Positions 41,388-59,321 of a stretch of DNA of 64,000 nt are shown here, one piece after another (the stretch's first letter is position 1; every line of letters starts with the position of its first letter). The notes under the pieces are model-generated. The model had not been told where the DNA came from. It saw only the letters and a program-made list of their open reading frames with translations, and did no database searches. Position numbers and translations under genes: made by a program. Origin of the DNA: DATIJJ01 sp964612855 (GTDB lineage Bacteria > Pseudomonadota > Gammaproteobacteria > DSM-16500); assembly GCA_964612855.1 (NCBI GenBank), contig CAZTDR010000003.1:1-64000 (forward strand), read 5' to 3'.

Positions 41388-42830
41388 ATGACAAATTTTC
41401 TGGATATTGCACGGCATGATTTATTAGATCCTGCGGGATTAACCGATAATCAATTACAAACCGTATTAAGCCATGTGCTCGGCGGTTCGATTGATAATGC
41501 GGATTTATATTTTCAATCGACGTATTCAGAAACTTGGGTACTCGAAGATAGCATTATCAAAGGCGGCAGTTATAACATTGACCGGGGTGTCGGTGTGCGA
41601 GCTATGAGCGGCGAAAAAACCGGTTTTGCTTATTCAGATGATATTTTAATGCCTGCATTAGACCAAGCAGCAAATGCAGCTCGCAGTATCAGTCATGCCG
41701 GAGGCCATCAAGCAATCAAAGCGTGGCATCGAACAGAGGGACATCAGCTTTACCTGCCCGTGAATCCGTTAAATTCATTGAATGAAAGCGAAAAAGTCGC
41801 CTTATTGCAGCGTGTCGATGCTTATACACGTGCCCAAGATCCACGCGTGATTCAAGTAAGTGTCAGTCTAGCCGCAGAATATGAAACCGTTTTAATTATG
41901 GCAAGTGATGGGCATTTGGCTGCCGATGTGCGGCCATTAGTGCGCCTCAATGTGAGTGTGGTCGTGGAGCAAAATGGTCGACGTGAGCAAGGTTACGCAG
42001 GTGGCGGTGGGCGTTATGATTATAGTTATTTTTTAGAACAAGATTTGGCGCTCAGTTATGCAAGAGAAGCCGTACGACAAGCTTTAGTGAATCTAGAAGC
42101 TGTCGATGCACCTGCAGGTACCATGCCCGTTGTATTAGGACCCGGTTGGCCAGGTATTTTGTTACATGAAGCCGTAGGACATGGTTTAGAAGGCGATTTT
42201 AACCGTAAAGGCACGTCGGTTTTTAGCGGACAAATGGGTGAAGCCGTGGCTTCACCTTTGTGTACGGTGGTGGATGATGGCACTTTGGCGAATCGTCGAG
42301 GCTCGTTGAATGTGGATGATGAAGGTGTGCCAACCCAGCATACGGTATTAATTGAAAATGGAATTTTACGTAATTATATTCAAGACAAACGTAATGCACG
42401 TTTGATGGGGATGCAATCGACAGGAAATGGACGTCGTGAATCCTATGCACACACGCCGATGCCGCGCATGACAAATACCTATATGTTGCCAGGAAAATCA
42501 CATCCAGAAGAAATTATTGCATCCGTTAAAAAAGGCATTTATGCCGTGAATTTTGGTGGCGGCCAAGTGGATATTACCTCTGGAAAATTCGTTTTTTCCG
42601 CCAGTGAAGCGTATCTCATTGAAGATGGCAAAATCACGAAACCCGTCAAAGGCGCGACGTTAATTGGTAATGGCCCTGATGTACTAACCAAAGTATCGAT
42701 GGTAGGAAATGATTTACAGTTAGATACAGGTATTGGTATTTGCGGTAAAGAAGGACAAAGTGTCCCTGTCGGGGTAGGGCAGCCAACACTGCGTATCGAT
42801 GCCTTGACGGTGGGCGGTACGAGTACATAA
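41388..42830 (+). CDS. tldD: Metalloprotease TldD
   Basis: Zinc metallopeptidase that forms a heterodimer with TldE (PmbA) and degrades unfolded peptides; it is needed for microcin and CcdA processing in E. coli. About 480 residues, matching E. coli TldD throughout (DLYFQSTYSETWVLEDSIIK, GVGVRAMSGEKTGFAYSDDI). The metal site is in LLHEAVGHGLEGDFNRKGTS (HExxxH). The start at 41388 is chosen because GGAAG precedes it; ATG 41376 is possible. The partner tldE is not in the window. Confidence 0.95.
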   Translation: MTNFLDIARHDLLDPAGLTDNQLQTVLSHVLGGSIDNADLYFQSTYSETWVLEDSIIKGGSYNIDRGVGVRAMSGEKTGFAYSDDILMPALDQAANAARSISHAGGHQAIKAWHRTEGHQLYLPVNPLNSLNESEKVALLQRVDAYTRAQDPRVIQVSVSLAAEYETVLIMASDGHLAADVRPLVRLNVSVVVEQNGRREQGYAGGGGRYDYSYFLEQDLALSYAREAVRQALVNLEAVDAPAGTMPVVLGPGWPGILLHEAVGHGLEGDFNRKGTSVFSGQMGEAVASPLCTVVDDGTLANRRGSLNVDDEGVPTQHTVLIENGILRNYIQDKRNARLMGMQSTGNGRRESYAHTPMPRMTNTYMLPGKSHPEEIIASVKKGIYAVNFGGGQVDITSGKFVFSASEAYLIEDGKITKPVKGATLIGNGPDVLTKVSMVGNDLQLDTGIGICGKEGQSVPVGVGQPTLRIDALTVGGTST

Positions 42831-43230
42831 ATTATAAATAATAATAGCGGCGTTTTACCGTCGTTTGTTTATTTAAAAAGTAGGAGATTAAATCCAAAAT
42901 GGGTGAAAATTTATAGGAAATAGTCCTTCTATTTTTAATAAAGTTTTCACAGATGAAGCTCTGTACAGGACAAGAATTCTTAACGTTGCGTAAATCTCTT
43001 GTTGTAGGGGCACGGCGTGCCGTGCCCGTGCTGCATATCTCGCTGATGCCGCCGCGGGCATGGCACGCCATGCCCCTACAAATGCCGCTCAATGCCGGAC
43101 AAGTCGCCGGACAACGGTTGTGGCGAGAGCAAAGAATTTTTTGTCGTGTACAGAACAGATGGAGTTCGTTTTCCTCTTTTTAATATAGGCTAAACCACGG
43201 TAAACAGACCCTAACTAGAGTGGTGTAACC
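42831..43230. other. Gene-free 400 bp holding a composite repeat element
   Basis: No supportable ORF. It contains the 193-bp element at 42961-43153 and short flanks. The final 75 bp before the giant SecA-like gene is the only candidate promoter space. No strong Shine-Dalgarno precedes that gene (GGTGT only). Confidence 0.7.
42961..43153. mobile_element. Composite element: REP pair inside inverted ends
   Basis: Ends CTGTACAGGACAAGAATTCT (42961-42980) and the inverse of CTGTACACGACAAAAAATTC (43133-43153) form imperfect terminal inverted repeats. The core is an inverted pair of GTAGGGGCACGGC units (43003-43080, GTAG feet outward). Similar ends flank the REP pairs near the window start, at about 16297-16440 and about 25008-25175, so this is a family. 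It is about 190 bp and non-coding. Confidence 0.7.
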
Positions 43231-51684
<8,454 letters not shown>

Positions 51685-51692
51685 GACTGTGT

Positions 51693-51723
51693 GTCATCCC
51701 CGATAAAAACATTCGGGGATGAC
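51693..51723. terminator. Short GTCATCCCCGA hairpin after the giant gene
   Basis: GTCATCCCCGA (51693-51703) and TCGGGGATGAC (51713-51723) form an 11-bp stem with a 9-nt loop, 9 bp after the stop codon. It is the short relative of the repeats at 23319 and 40559. There is no U-run, so terminator function is possible but not established. Confidence 0.5.
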
Positions 51724-51762
51724 AGTTATTACATAACGATGGTAGGGTGGGCCAAAGAATTC

Positions 51763-51802
51763 GTAGGGTGGATTAGATGCGTTTTTTGCATCGTAATCCA
51801 CC
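51763..51802 (+). repeat. Single GTAGGGTGGATTA-type unit
   Basis: GTAGGGTGGATTAGATGCG...CATCGTAATCCACC, one complete unit just before the 3' end of the convergent protease gene. A fragment GGTAGGGTGGG lies 20 bp upstream. Confidence 0.8.
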
Positions 51803-51816
51803 TTGTTGAGGTTAAG

Positions 51817-53160
51817 CTATTCTTTATTTATCACCAAAAATACCGCCCCAGGTCCACGCAGTATATTCAGTAACAAAGAATCCTTACTACTCGCAGCGAT
51901 TTTCTGCAATTCACTAATAGACGTAATTTTTTGCTGATTGGCAGAAGTGATCACATCACCAGGCCGTAAATCCGAGTGCCACGCATTCGTATCATCTTGT
52001 ACAGAAGCAACTAACACACCATTGATATTGCCATGTATCGGGCTTAATAAAGTGAAGTCTTTTAAGCTGACGCCGTACAAGAAAGGGTCCATCTGCGCGT
52101 TAATCTGCGCACGCTTTTTGGGATCCATTAATTCAGCCGACAACGTCAACGATTTATTTTTTCGAAGAACAGAAATACTGGCTTTGGAGTCCACACGAAT
52201 AAAACCGATGGAGTTAACGACATCATTGGCGTTTTTAATTTCAGAACCATTGACGGTCGTAATAATATCACCAATCTGCAAGCCCGCTTTTTCTGCAGGC
52301 GAGTTGGGCATGACTTGGGTCACGACCGCGCCTTTGGAAGCTGAAAGATTAAAAGCTGTTGCGAGTTCGGGTGTGATGTCTTGGGCACCAATACCTAGCG
52401 CACCGCGACGCACGTTACCGTATTGAATCAGTTGCTGCATTACACTTTTTGCCATGTTCGCTGGAATCGCAAAACCAATTCCGATGCTGCCGCGATCGGG
52501 TGCAAGAATGGCTGTATTAATTCCAACAAGTTCGCCTTGCGTATTGACTAATGCACCGCCGGAGTTGCCTGGATTGATGGGCGCATCAATTTGAATAAAA
52601 TTTTCATAATTTTCGATACCTAAGGTGCTGCGTCCGAGTGCGCTGACAATACCGGAGGTGACACTTTGGTTGAGACCGAATGGGTTACCTATGGCTGCAA
52701 CCACATCACCCACTTCTAAATTATTGGAATTACCCAGAACGATGGGTGTGAGATTTTTGGCTTGAATTTGCAATAAAGCAACGTCAGAAGGTTTATCGGC
52801 GCCTATGTTTTTTGCCGTGTAGTGTCGGCCATCGCTTAAGGTTACGGTGACCCGTTCCGCATCATCGACGACATGCGCATTGGTTAAGATATAACCTTTT
52901 TCTGCATTGACAATAACACCAGAACCGACAGAAAGAAATTTGTCAGGGACGACTTCCCCACGTTGGGTTTTTTGTAATTTAGCGAGTGTGTTGATGTCAG
53001 TAATACGGATTTGCGCTCGAATATTGACAACGGAGGGCAATACTTTTTTTAGCATGGGAGCCAAGGTGGGATTGACTGGCGTGCCTGCTATGCTGGTTCC
53101 GCTGATCATGCTGGTGAAGATGAGAAGAAGCGTGAAAACGGTGGATATCATTTTATTCAT
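51817..53160 (-). CDS. DegP/DegQ-type periplasmic serine protease
   Basis: 447 residues with a signal peptide (LLLIFTSMISGTSIAG region). The trypsin-like domain has the triad H96 (LTNAHVV), D126 (SDVALLQI) and S200 (NPGNSGGALV). Two PDZ domains follow (about 255-350 and 365-447), so it has the full HtrA plan. It degrades or refolds misfolded periplasmic proteins. The lack of the longer Q-linker of DegP suggests DegQ-like, but this is not decisive, so no symbol is given. It is the last gene of a minus-strand group, with pgeF 115 bp upstream. Confidence 0.93.
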   Translation of the reverse strand: MNKMISTVFTLLLIFTSMISGTSIAGTPVNPTLAPMLKKVLPSVVNIRAQIRITDINTLAKLQKTQRGEVVPDKFLSVGSGVIVNAEKGYILTNAHVVDDAERVTVTLSDGRHYTAKNIGADKPSDVALLQIQAKNLTPIVLGNSNNLEVGDVVAAIGNPFGLNQSVTSGIVSALGRSTLGIENYENFIQIDAPINPGNSGGALVNTQGELVGINTAILAPDRGSIGIGFAIPANMAKSVMQQLIQYGNVRRGALGIGAQDITPELATAFNLSASKGAVVTQVMPNSPAEKAGLQIGDIITTVNGSEIKNANDVVNSIGFIRVDSKASISVLRKNKSLTLSAELMDPKKRAQINAQMDPFLYGVSLKDFTLLSPIHGNINGVLVASVQDDTNAWHSDLRPGDVITSANQQKITSISELQKIAASSKDSLLLNILRGPGAVFLVINKE

Positions 53161-53275
53161 GGATAGCTTTTCCTCTGGGATACGGGCAGAGGTAATTTTA
53201 ACGTATGGTTAAATAATAGTACACTTAATTTCGGGAAGCCGGGCTGGGCACAGGACAGCGTACCATCATGCCCAT

Positions 53276-54016
53276 TTAACCCTCTATCCAAATCAAACTC
53301 GCCATTCGCCCCGTTTTATTTCCATCGCGCCGATACGAAAAAAAACGTTCTTTATCGGAATAGGTACAATGATCACCGCCATAAATCGCGCTTACTCCAA
53401 CGTGCTCAAAATCCAATTTAGCTAATTCATATAAATTACCGAGCCAACGATCGGGATTGGAGGAAGGAAGAAACGCTTTTTCAGTCTCCGCTTGCCTTGC
53501 TATAAATTGTTGCCTGACTTCATTCCCTAATTCATAGACAGTGGGCCCAATGGCAGGTCCCAGCCAAACTAATGTATCATCAGGTGCTAATTGCAATGTA
53601 TCGAGCGTTTTTCCAATGATGCCATTGGCTAATCCACGCCAACCGGCATGAATCGCTGCGACGCATGTTCCTTTGCGATCACAAAGCAAAATCGGCAAAC
53701 AATCTGCGGTTAAGACGACGCAGATCTGCTTCGATTCACACGCAAATGAGGCATCGGCTTCTTTGCCTCGATTATGGGATTCAGCCGATACTACGATCGT
53801 ACTATGGGTCTGTTCTAACCAAGTCGGTTCCGTTGGCAAGGCAAGCAATGTCGTTAATAAAGCACGGTTCGCTTGAACATGGCGCGATTCATCACCGACA
53901 TGCTGTGCTAAATTAAAACTGACATAAGGCGCTTCACTGTAACCGCCATGGCGTAATGTTGTGCATGCTTTAATGTGCAACGGTGCTGGCCAGTTGGGAG
54001 TGATAACGGGTTTCAT
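53276..54016 (-). CDS. pgeF: PgeF/YfiH family purine nucleoside phosphorylase-like protein
   Basis: 246 residues, laccase-domain (DUF152) family. Conserved features: TTLRHGGYSEAPYVSFNLA, WLEQTHS (His ligand), LTADCLPILL (Cys ligand) and AAIHAGWRGLANG (His ligand), and HCTYSDKERFFSYRRDG at the end. Members act on adenosine/inosine and in E. coli YfiH also corrects peptidoglycan precursors. The start overlaps the rluD stop by 4 nt, an arrangement common to the rluD-yfiH pair. Confidence 0.93.
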   Translation of the reverse strand: MKPVITPNWPAPLHIKACTTLRHGGYSEAPYVSFNLAQHVGDESRHVQANRALLTTLLALPTEPTWLEQTHSTIVVSAESHNRGKEADASFACESKQICVVLTADCLPILLCDRKGTCVAAIHAGWRGLANGIIGKTLDTLQLAPDDTLVWLGPAIGPTVYELGNEVRQQFIARQAETEKAFLPSSNPDRWLGNLYELAKLDFEHVGVSAIYGGDHCTYSDKERFFSYRRDGNKTGRMASLIWIEG

Positions 54017-54996
54017 TCATCATCCTTGGAAAATGAAAGTTGATTATCTTCTTTTAAAACACGAATTAAATCTTGAATATCCTCGGCAAGAGGTGCTTGC
54101 CACGTCATGGATTGTTGGGTGACGGGATGGATTAAGCTTAATTCATAAGCGTGTAGCGCTTGACGCTTAAAACTGCGTAATTTAGTTACCAAAGCAGGGG
54201 AGGCGCCACGCGGTAATTGCAAGCGACCGCCGTACGTTTGGTCCCCGAAAACGGGATAACGAATATAAGCCATATGCACGCGAATTTGATGCGTTCTACC
54301 CGTTTCTAATTGCACGCGAATACGGGTATGGTCACGGTATCGTTCAATAATGCGAAAATGGGTGACGGAGGGTTTGCCGGTTTCAATCACCGCCATGCGT
54401 TTGCGCTGAATCGGGTGACGGTCAATCGGTTCCTTAATGACGCCCCCGCTGGTTAATACACCACACACAACGGCTTGGTAAATTCTCGACATGGTGCGTG
54501 CTTTTAATTGCGCGGTCAGACTCATCAATGCTTGCTGGGTTTTAGCAATCACTAATAAACCGGAGGTGTCTTTATCGAGTCGATGAACAATGCCCGCACG
54601 AGGTAAATCTTTTAACGCGGGTGCATGATGCAATAAAGCATTTAACAGCGTACTGTCGGGATTTCCCGCTGCTGGGTGAACCACCATGCCAATCGGTTTA
54701 TTGATCACCAATAAGGTGTCATCTTCAAAAATAATATCAAGCGCAATAGGTTGGGCAAGCCAGGCAGGTTGGGTTTTACGCAACGCGTTTATGATGATTT
54801 CTTCACCACCGATGACGGTATCCCGCGCTTTGCAAATTTTATTATCCACTGTGATGTTCGCTTGTTTAATCCAGTCTTGGATTTGGGTACGGGAATAATC
54901 CGGTAATAATTTTGCCAATGCTTGGTCCAAACGCATCCCGCCCATGGTATTGGGAATCGCGAGTGTGAAATGGATTTTTTCGGGTTCTGCGGTCAT
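54013..54996 (-). CDS. rluD: 23S rRNA pseudouridine(1911/1915/1917) synthase
   Basis: 327 residues. An N-terminal S4 RNA-binding domain (MRLDQALAKLLPDYSRTQIQ) is followed by the RluA-family catalytic domain with GIVHRLDKDTSGLLVIAK, where D141 is the catalytic aspartate. LETGRTHQIRVHMAYI is the second signature. The gene pair rluD-pgeF, divergent from bamD, is the standard gammaproteobacterial order and supports RluD over RluC/RluA. It modifies helix 69 of 23S rRNA. Confidence 0.94.
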   Translation of the reverse strand: MTAEPEKIHFTLAIPNTMGGMRLDQALAKLLPDYSRTQIQDWIKQANITVDNKICKARDTVIGGEEIIINALRKTQPAWLAQPIALDIIFEDDTLLVINKPIGMVVHPAAGNPDSTLLNALLHHAPALKDLPRAGIVHRLDKDTSGLLVIAKTQQALMSLTAQLKARTMSRIYQAVVCGVLTSGGVIKEPIDRHPIQRKRMAVIETGKPSVTHFRIIERYRDHTRIRVQLETGRTHQIRVHMAYIRYPVFGDQTYGGRLQLPRGASPALVTKLRSFKRQALHAYELSLIHPVTQQSMTWQAPLAEDIQDLIRVLKEDNQLSFSKDDE

Positions 54997-55103
54997 GGAA
55001 AAGATCTCAATAACAGGAAATTATAATATTCGTGAATGATGACAAAATTTCGTTTACAATGCACGCCACATTGCTTAAAAAGACTCGGAGTTAGGCTGCT
55101 TTT

Positions 55104-55886
55104 ATGAAATTCGTCACAAAATCATGGCTGATTGCCACCGGATTGGCCGCATCCTTATTGGCTGGTTGCTCGCATACGATTGATCCCGCGGAAGCGTACC
55201 AAGGACAAACCGCTCAACAAATTTTCGATAAAGGCGAAAGTGAGCTGCGCGATAAAAATTATGGCGAAGCGATTAAGCGGTATGAGGCACTCGATGTGCA
55301 ATATCCTTACGAGCGGAATACGCAAACAGCGCAATTGCATATTATCTACGCTTATTATATGACGAGCGATTATGCCTCCGCAGAGGCGGCAGCGGATCGC
55401 TTTGTGCATTCTTATCCTACTAATCCGCATGCGGATTATGCGTACTACATGCGTGGCATATCTAACTATTTTCAAAATCTCGGGGTTTTTGAGCGAATTT
55501 TTACGGTGGATTTGGCAACGCGTGATTTATCTCAAGTCAAAAAATCGTATGCGGATTTCTCACAGGTGGTAGAGCTCTATCCTAATAGTTACTATACGCC
55601 TGCAGCGCATCAATACATGATTTATCTTCGAAATATTATGGCAGATCATGATTTGGAAGTAGCGCAATATTATTATGGTCGTACAGCGTATGTGGCTGCT
55701 GCGGATCGCGCTAATTTAGTTGTGCGCCAATTTCAAGGCGCGCCTGCGGTGCCCAAAGCGTTAGTGATTATGGTGAAATCGTATCGTAAATTACATTTGA
55801 CACAAGCAGAACAGGAATCTATGCAAGTGTTGCAATATAATTATCCTGGGTCGAATTATGTAAAAGAGGCTACGATAGAAGATTAA
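55104..55886 (+). CDS. bamD: Outer-membrane assembly lipoprotein BamD
   Basis: 260 residues, essential BAM-complex lipoprotein. Lipoprotein signal with LLAGC (C22). TPR repeats: AQQIFDKGESELRDKNYGEA, ALDVQYPYERNTQTAQLHII, AAADRFVHSYPTNPHADYAY, and the insertion DLATRDLSQVKKSYADFSQV, all typical. It acts on the periplasmic face of the outer membrane with BamA. ATG 55104 has GGAG upstream in GACTCGGAGTTAGG. It is divergent from rluD; the sequence TTTACAAT near 55051 is a possible promoter part. Confidence 0.95.
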   Translation: MKFVTKSWLIATGLAASLLAGCSHTIDPAEAYQGQTAQQIFDKGESELRDKNYGEAIKRYEALDVQYPYERNTQTAQLHIIYAYYMTSDYASAEAAADRFVHSYPTNPHADYAYYMRGISNYFQNLGVFERIFTVDLATRDLSQVKKSYADFSQVVELYPNSYYTPAAHQYMIYLRNIMADHDLEVAQYYYGRTAYVAAADRANLVVRQFQGAPAVPKALVIMVKSYRKLHLTQAEQESMQVLQYNYPGSNYVKEATIED

Positions 55887-55927
55887 AGCGGGATCGCGAA
55901 AAGTGGATGCAAAAATGCATTTATAAA

Positions 55928-56026
55928 TGTAGGGTGGATTAGGTGCGCTTTTTGCACCGTAATCCACCAATTTGCTGCTGACCAAGGTGGATTACAGTGC
56001 AAAAAACGCACCTAATCCACCCTACA
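55928..56026. repeat. Inverted REP-like pair, GTAGGGTGGATTA family
   Basis: Left unit GTAGGGTGGATTAGGTGCGC...CCGTAATCCACC and right unit GGTGGATTACAGTGC...CTAATCCACCCTAC, with feet outward. It lies between bamD and the convergent nadE, only 6 bp from the nadE stop, a typical REP position between converging genes. Confidence 0.92.
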
Positions 56027-56032
56027 AATGCT

Positions 56033-57649
56033 TTAATACCCGGATGTGATCGGGTACCGTCTATCACGTCCAAATGCTTTATGATTTATTCTGGGTCCCA
56101 CCGCCGCTTGATGTCGTTTATATTCATTTCTCTTCACTAACTGAATGACTTTTTCAACAATCGCTCGATCAAATCCTTGCTCGATAATAGCGTCTGCGCT
56201 TTGTTCTTGATTAAGATATAAGGCAAGAATTTTATCCAGCATGTCATAGGGCGGTAAGCTATCTTCATCTTTTTGGTTGGGCGCTAACTCTGCTGTGGGT
56301 GCACGAGTTAGAGTGCGATGGGGAATGACGGGATGAGTTTGATTGCGTAATTGCGCAAGTCGCGTCACTAATGTTTTAGGCACATCTTTTAATACCGCAA
56401 AACCACCAGCCATGTCACCGTACAGCGTGGCATAGCCCACGGCCATTTCACTGCGATTTCCTGTGGTTAAAACAATTTTTCCCGTTTTATTGGACAATGC
56501 CATCATCATTGTTCCTCGGCAGCGGGCTTGTAAATTTTCTTCTGTGGTATCCGTTTCTTGCGTATGAAAAGCCGGTGCTGAACTTTGCAAAAAAGCTTCG
56601 AAGGCAGGCTCAATGGAAATAATATCGTGCGTGACGCCTAAATTCTGAATTAAAGCTAAGCCATCTTCCATGCTCATGTCAGACGTGTAACGGGAAGGTA
56701 GCATCACAGCGTGAACTTTCTCCTTACCGAGTGCATCAACAGCAATGGCCAATGTTAATGCAGAGTCAATACCGCCGGAAACACCAATTAACGCGCCTGG
56801 GAAGTGATTTTTTTCTACATAATCGCGCACGCTCAAAACAAGCGCGTCGTAAACACGTTGTTCTGCATTAGGCAAAGTAAAAGCGGTTTCTTGGATCACA
56901 GTGCTGGTGCTGGAAATTTCGATATCGACGGCTAATAAATTTTCCTGGCAAAATCCGGCGTATTGACAAATTTTTCCATGTTGATCAATCACCATTGAAC
57001 CGCCATCAAAGATTAAATCATCTTGCCCGCCGATGGTATTCACATACACGATAGGCAAATTAGCGGCTTTTGCGCGTTTTGCTAATGTGACATGACGTTG
57101 TTCATGTTTATCGATTTCAAAAGGGGAGGCGTTGGGCACGAGAATCAGTCGCGCGCCATGATTTGCAATTTGTTGAGTGGGTCCTGGAAACCAAATATCT
57201 TCACAAATAATAATCCCAACCGAGATGCCGTTAATAGGTACGACGCAGGGTGAGTTGCCCGGTACGAAATAACGGCATTCATCGAATACACCATAATTGG
57301 GTAAATGTTGCTTTGCATAGCGGCCGACAATGGTTTGGTTGTAAAGAACAGAGCAAGAATTAAAAAGCCCTTGGGAGGTAGCATGCGGATGACCGACGAT
57401 ACAATAAATGCCTTCGACTTCTTTTTTTAACGTGTTTAATGCGGCATTGGCTTCTTCAATAAACGATTTACGGAGCAATAAATCTTCGGGTGGATAGCCA
57501 GTTAGACTTAATTCCGGAAATACGATGACTTCACCTTTGAGTGTATCGCGTGCGGATTTTGCAGCATGAATATGCTTGGCTAAATTCCCCTGAATATCAC
57601 CCACGGTTAAGTTCAGTTGCGCGATGACAACGCGTAGTTTTTTTGTCAT
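56033..57649 (-). CDS. nadE: Glutamine-dependent NAD+ synthetase
   Basis: 538 residues, two domains. The N-terminal nitrilase-type glutaminase has the triad E46 (FPELSL), K113 (YAKQHLPNY) and C149 (IICEDIW). The C-terminal synthetase has the ATP pyrophosphatase loop SGGIDSALTLAIA and TTGNRSEMAVGYATLYGDMAGG. It converts deamido-NAD to NAD with glutamine as nitrogen donor. The start overlaps the ygfZ stop by 4 nt, indicating co-transcription with ygfZ. Confidence 0.96.
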   Translation of the reverse strand: MTKKLRVVIAQLNLTVGDIQGNLAKHIHAAKSARDTLKGEVIVFPELSLTGYPPEDLLLRKSFIEEANAALNTLKKEVEGIYCIVGHPHATSQGLFNSCSVLYNQTIVGRYAKQHLPNYGVFDECRYFVPGNSPCVVPINGISVGIIICEDIWFPGPTQQIANHGARLILVPNASPFEIDKHEQRHVTLAKRAKAANLPIVYVNTIGGQDDLIFDGGSMVIDQHGKICQYAGFCQENLLAVDIEISSTSTVIQETAFTLPNAEQRVYDALVLSVRDYVEKNHFPGALIGVSGGIDSALTLAIAVDALGKEKVHAVMLPSRYTSDMSMEDGLALIQNLGVTHDIISIEPAFEAFLQSSAPAFHTQETDTTEENLQARCRGTMMMALSNKTGKIVLTTGNRSEMAVGYATLYGDMAGGFAVLKDVPKTLVTRLAQLRNQTHPVIPHRTLTRAPTAELAPNQKDEDSLPPYDMLDKILALYLNQEQSADAIIEQGFDRAIVEKVIQLVKRNEYKRHQAAVGPRINHKAFGRDRRYPITSGY

Positions 57650-58512
57650 GGTATTCCTCGGTGTAAAACATAAAATAGTAAGCGATATTTTTCTTCTGCA
57701 TCCAGGGTCAATTGACCTTTGCTTACGTCATTTTCGTCGGCAATCATTAATAATTGGTAATTATTATCAATTAGTTGGCAATAATCAACGACACTGCCTT
57801 TGCTTTTACCTTGATGATAAATATCGTGTCCTCGTGTGGGAGGCAAATCCGTTTGCACGCTTGCGGAATATAAGCGGTTTTTCAATTTACCGCGATAGTG
57901 CATGCGCGCAATAATTTCTTGGCCGGTATAACACCCTTTTGTAAAGCTGACGGCGCCTAAGATGGGTAAATTGAGTTCATGAGGCAAAAATTTTCCGCTA
58001 GTTTCAGGATAAATGGCGGCAATACCTTCTATGAAATCTCTTTGTATCCATTCTGTGAGAGCAGTTGTTTGTGTTGTTTGCCACGGGGATTGGCCAATCG
58101 ATTGATAGCGTGCTTCTTGATCCGGTAGGCGGATGATGACACTCTCGGATGAAACAAGTTGTTCATAAGGCGTGTCAGGGAAACCTGAGATAGCTTCACC
58201 TAGATAACCCGTTTGGGATAATTCACCGCTCGCATCGGTCAGCGCGACTTTAAAAAATACGGCATATTTTTGCAACGCGCGTAAAGCAATCGGCACTAAT
58301 TCGCGGGGCATTTGTAAATAATAGTCATCTTGGTAAAGGAAAAGATGGAATAGGCTAATAATTCGGCCTTGTGGATTACAGTGTGCGCCTTTTCGAGATT
58401 GGCCCGATGTAACGTCATCCAAGTTGCAAGTCAGTTGTCCTTGCAAAAATTTTTTGGCGCCTTCGCCTTGGATGCGTAGTAACCCGAGATGGGTAAGATT
58501 AAAAATCTTCAT
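57646..58512 (-). CDS. ygfZ: YgfZ family folate-dependent Fe-S cluster protein
   Basis: 288 residues, GcvT-like fold. The diagnostic motif KGCYTGQE contains C194. LGLLRIQGEGAKKFLQGQLT and NPQGRIISLFHLFL mark the N-terminal part. YgfZ helps assemble or repair certain Fe-S enzymes, such as MiaB, using tetrahydrofolate. Its coupling to nadE may be a chance pairing or reflect the Fe-S dependence of NAD synthesis. Confidence 0.92.
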   Translation of the reverse strand: MKIFNLTHLGLLRIQGEGAKKFLQGQLTCNLDDVTSGQSRKGAHCNPQGRIISLFHLFLYQDDYYLQMPRELVPIALRALQKYAVFFKVALTDASGELSQTGYLGEAISGFPDTPYEQLVSSESVIIRLPDQEARYQSIGQSPWQTTQTTALTEWIQRDFIEGIAAIYPETSGKFLPHELNLPILGAVSFTKGCYTGQEIIARMHYRGKLKNRLYSASVQTDLPPTRGHDIYHQGKSKGSVVDYCQLIDNNYQLLMIADENDVSKGQLTLDAEEKYRLLFYVLHRGIP

Positions 58513-58558
58513 ATTTTTTGTGCAAATAATTGGGAGGGTTTCTATAATAACATAAAAC

Positions 58559-58664
58559 TGTAGGGTGGATTAGATGCGTTTTTTGCATCGTAATCCCCCA
58601 AGCAATGCTGCAATTTGATTAAATGGTGGATTACGATGCAAAAAACGCATTTAATCCACCCTAC
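58559..58664. repeat. Inverted REP-like pair, GTAGGGTGGATTA family
   Basis: Left unit GTAGGGTGGATTAGATGCG...CGTAATCCCCC and right unit GGTGGATTACGATGC...TTTAATCCACCCTAC, with feet outward and slightly diverged. It lies between ygfZ and gph on the same strand, ending 3 bp before the gph stop. Confidence 0.9.
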
Positions 58665-58667
58665 GTC

Positions 58668-59321
58668 CTATAACCATTTAATAATATCTTCTCCATGCTC
58701 AATATACCCATCTGCCTCCCAGTTACGGGGATTTTCTCCCGGCGGGATATAACCATACAAGGCTGCCAACGACGGATTCCCCGCTGCTTTGCACGCTTGA
58801 ATATCGATCGCGGAATCTCCCACATATAAACAATTGCCTGGCGGTTGGCGAAGAATCTGACAAGCATGCAAAAGCGGTTCAGGATGGGGTTTTCGTTTAG
58901 GTAAAGAATCGCCGCTGATGACGCAAGCTGCGCGACGTTCAAGTTGTAAATGTTTGACGAGTTGCTGGGTATAAATTGCCGGTTTATTCGTCACAATTCC
59001 CCAGGGAATCGCGTTTTGTTCGAGGAATTGCAGAGTTTTTTCAATGCCAGGGAAAAAGTGGGTTGTGCTAAGCAAATAGCGCTGATAAAGAGCCAATAAT
59101 TCCTCACAAAGTGCGGGATAACGTGCATCCAGTGGTTCAATATTCATGCCGAGTTTTAATAAACCTCGGCAACCGCTGCCAGCGGCTGGTCGAATTCGAT
59201 CGAATGAGACCGGCGGCAAATGATGATTTTGTAATAAATGGTTAAGCGCCGATCCTAAGTCATTGGCTGTATCGAGCAAAGTACCATCTAAATCAAATAA
59301 AACAGCATGGATAGTTGTCAT
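58668..59321 (-). CDS. gph: Phosphoglycolate phosphatase-type HAD hydrolase
   Basis: 217 residues. HAD motif I FDLDGTLLDT (D10, D12), motif II IVTNKP, the lysine in LPKRKPHPEPLL, and motif IV YVGDSAIDIQACKAAG. A small cap domain lies between motifs I and II. The ubiG-gph order with a 4-nt overlap is conserved in gammaproteobacteria. Phosphoglycolate is the likely substrate, but HAD specificity cannot be read from sequence; MupP-like activity on MurNAc-6-P is the main alternative in this context. Confidence 0.85.
   Translation of the reverse strand: MTTIHAVLFDLDGTLLDTANDLGSALNHLLQNHHLPPVSFDRIRPAAGSGCRGLLKLGMNIEPLDARYPALCEELLALYQRYLLSTTHFFPGIEKTLQFLEQNAIPWGIVTNKPAIYTQQLVKHLQLERRAACVISGDSLPKRKPHPEPLLHACQILRQPPGNCLYVGDSAIDIQACKAAGNPSLAALYGYIPPGENPRNWEADGYIEHGEDIIKWL

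Noticed and set aside
51938..52426. 162-residue plus-strand ORF over the protease gene
   Set aside because: Antisense shadow; the minus strand encodes the intact HtrA triad.
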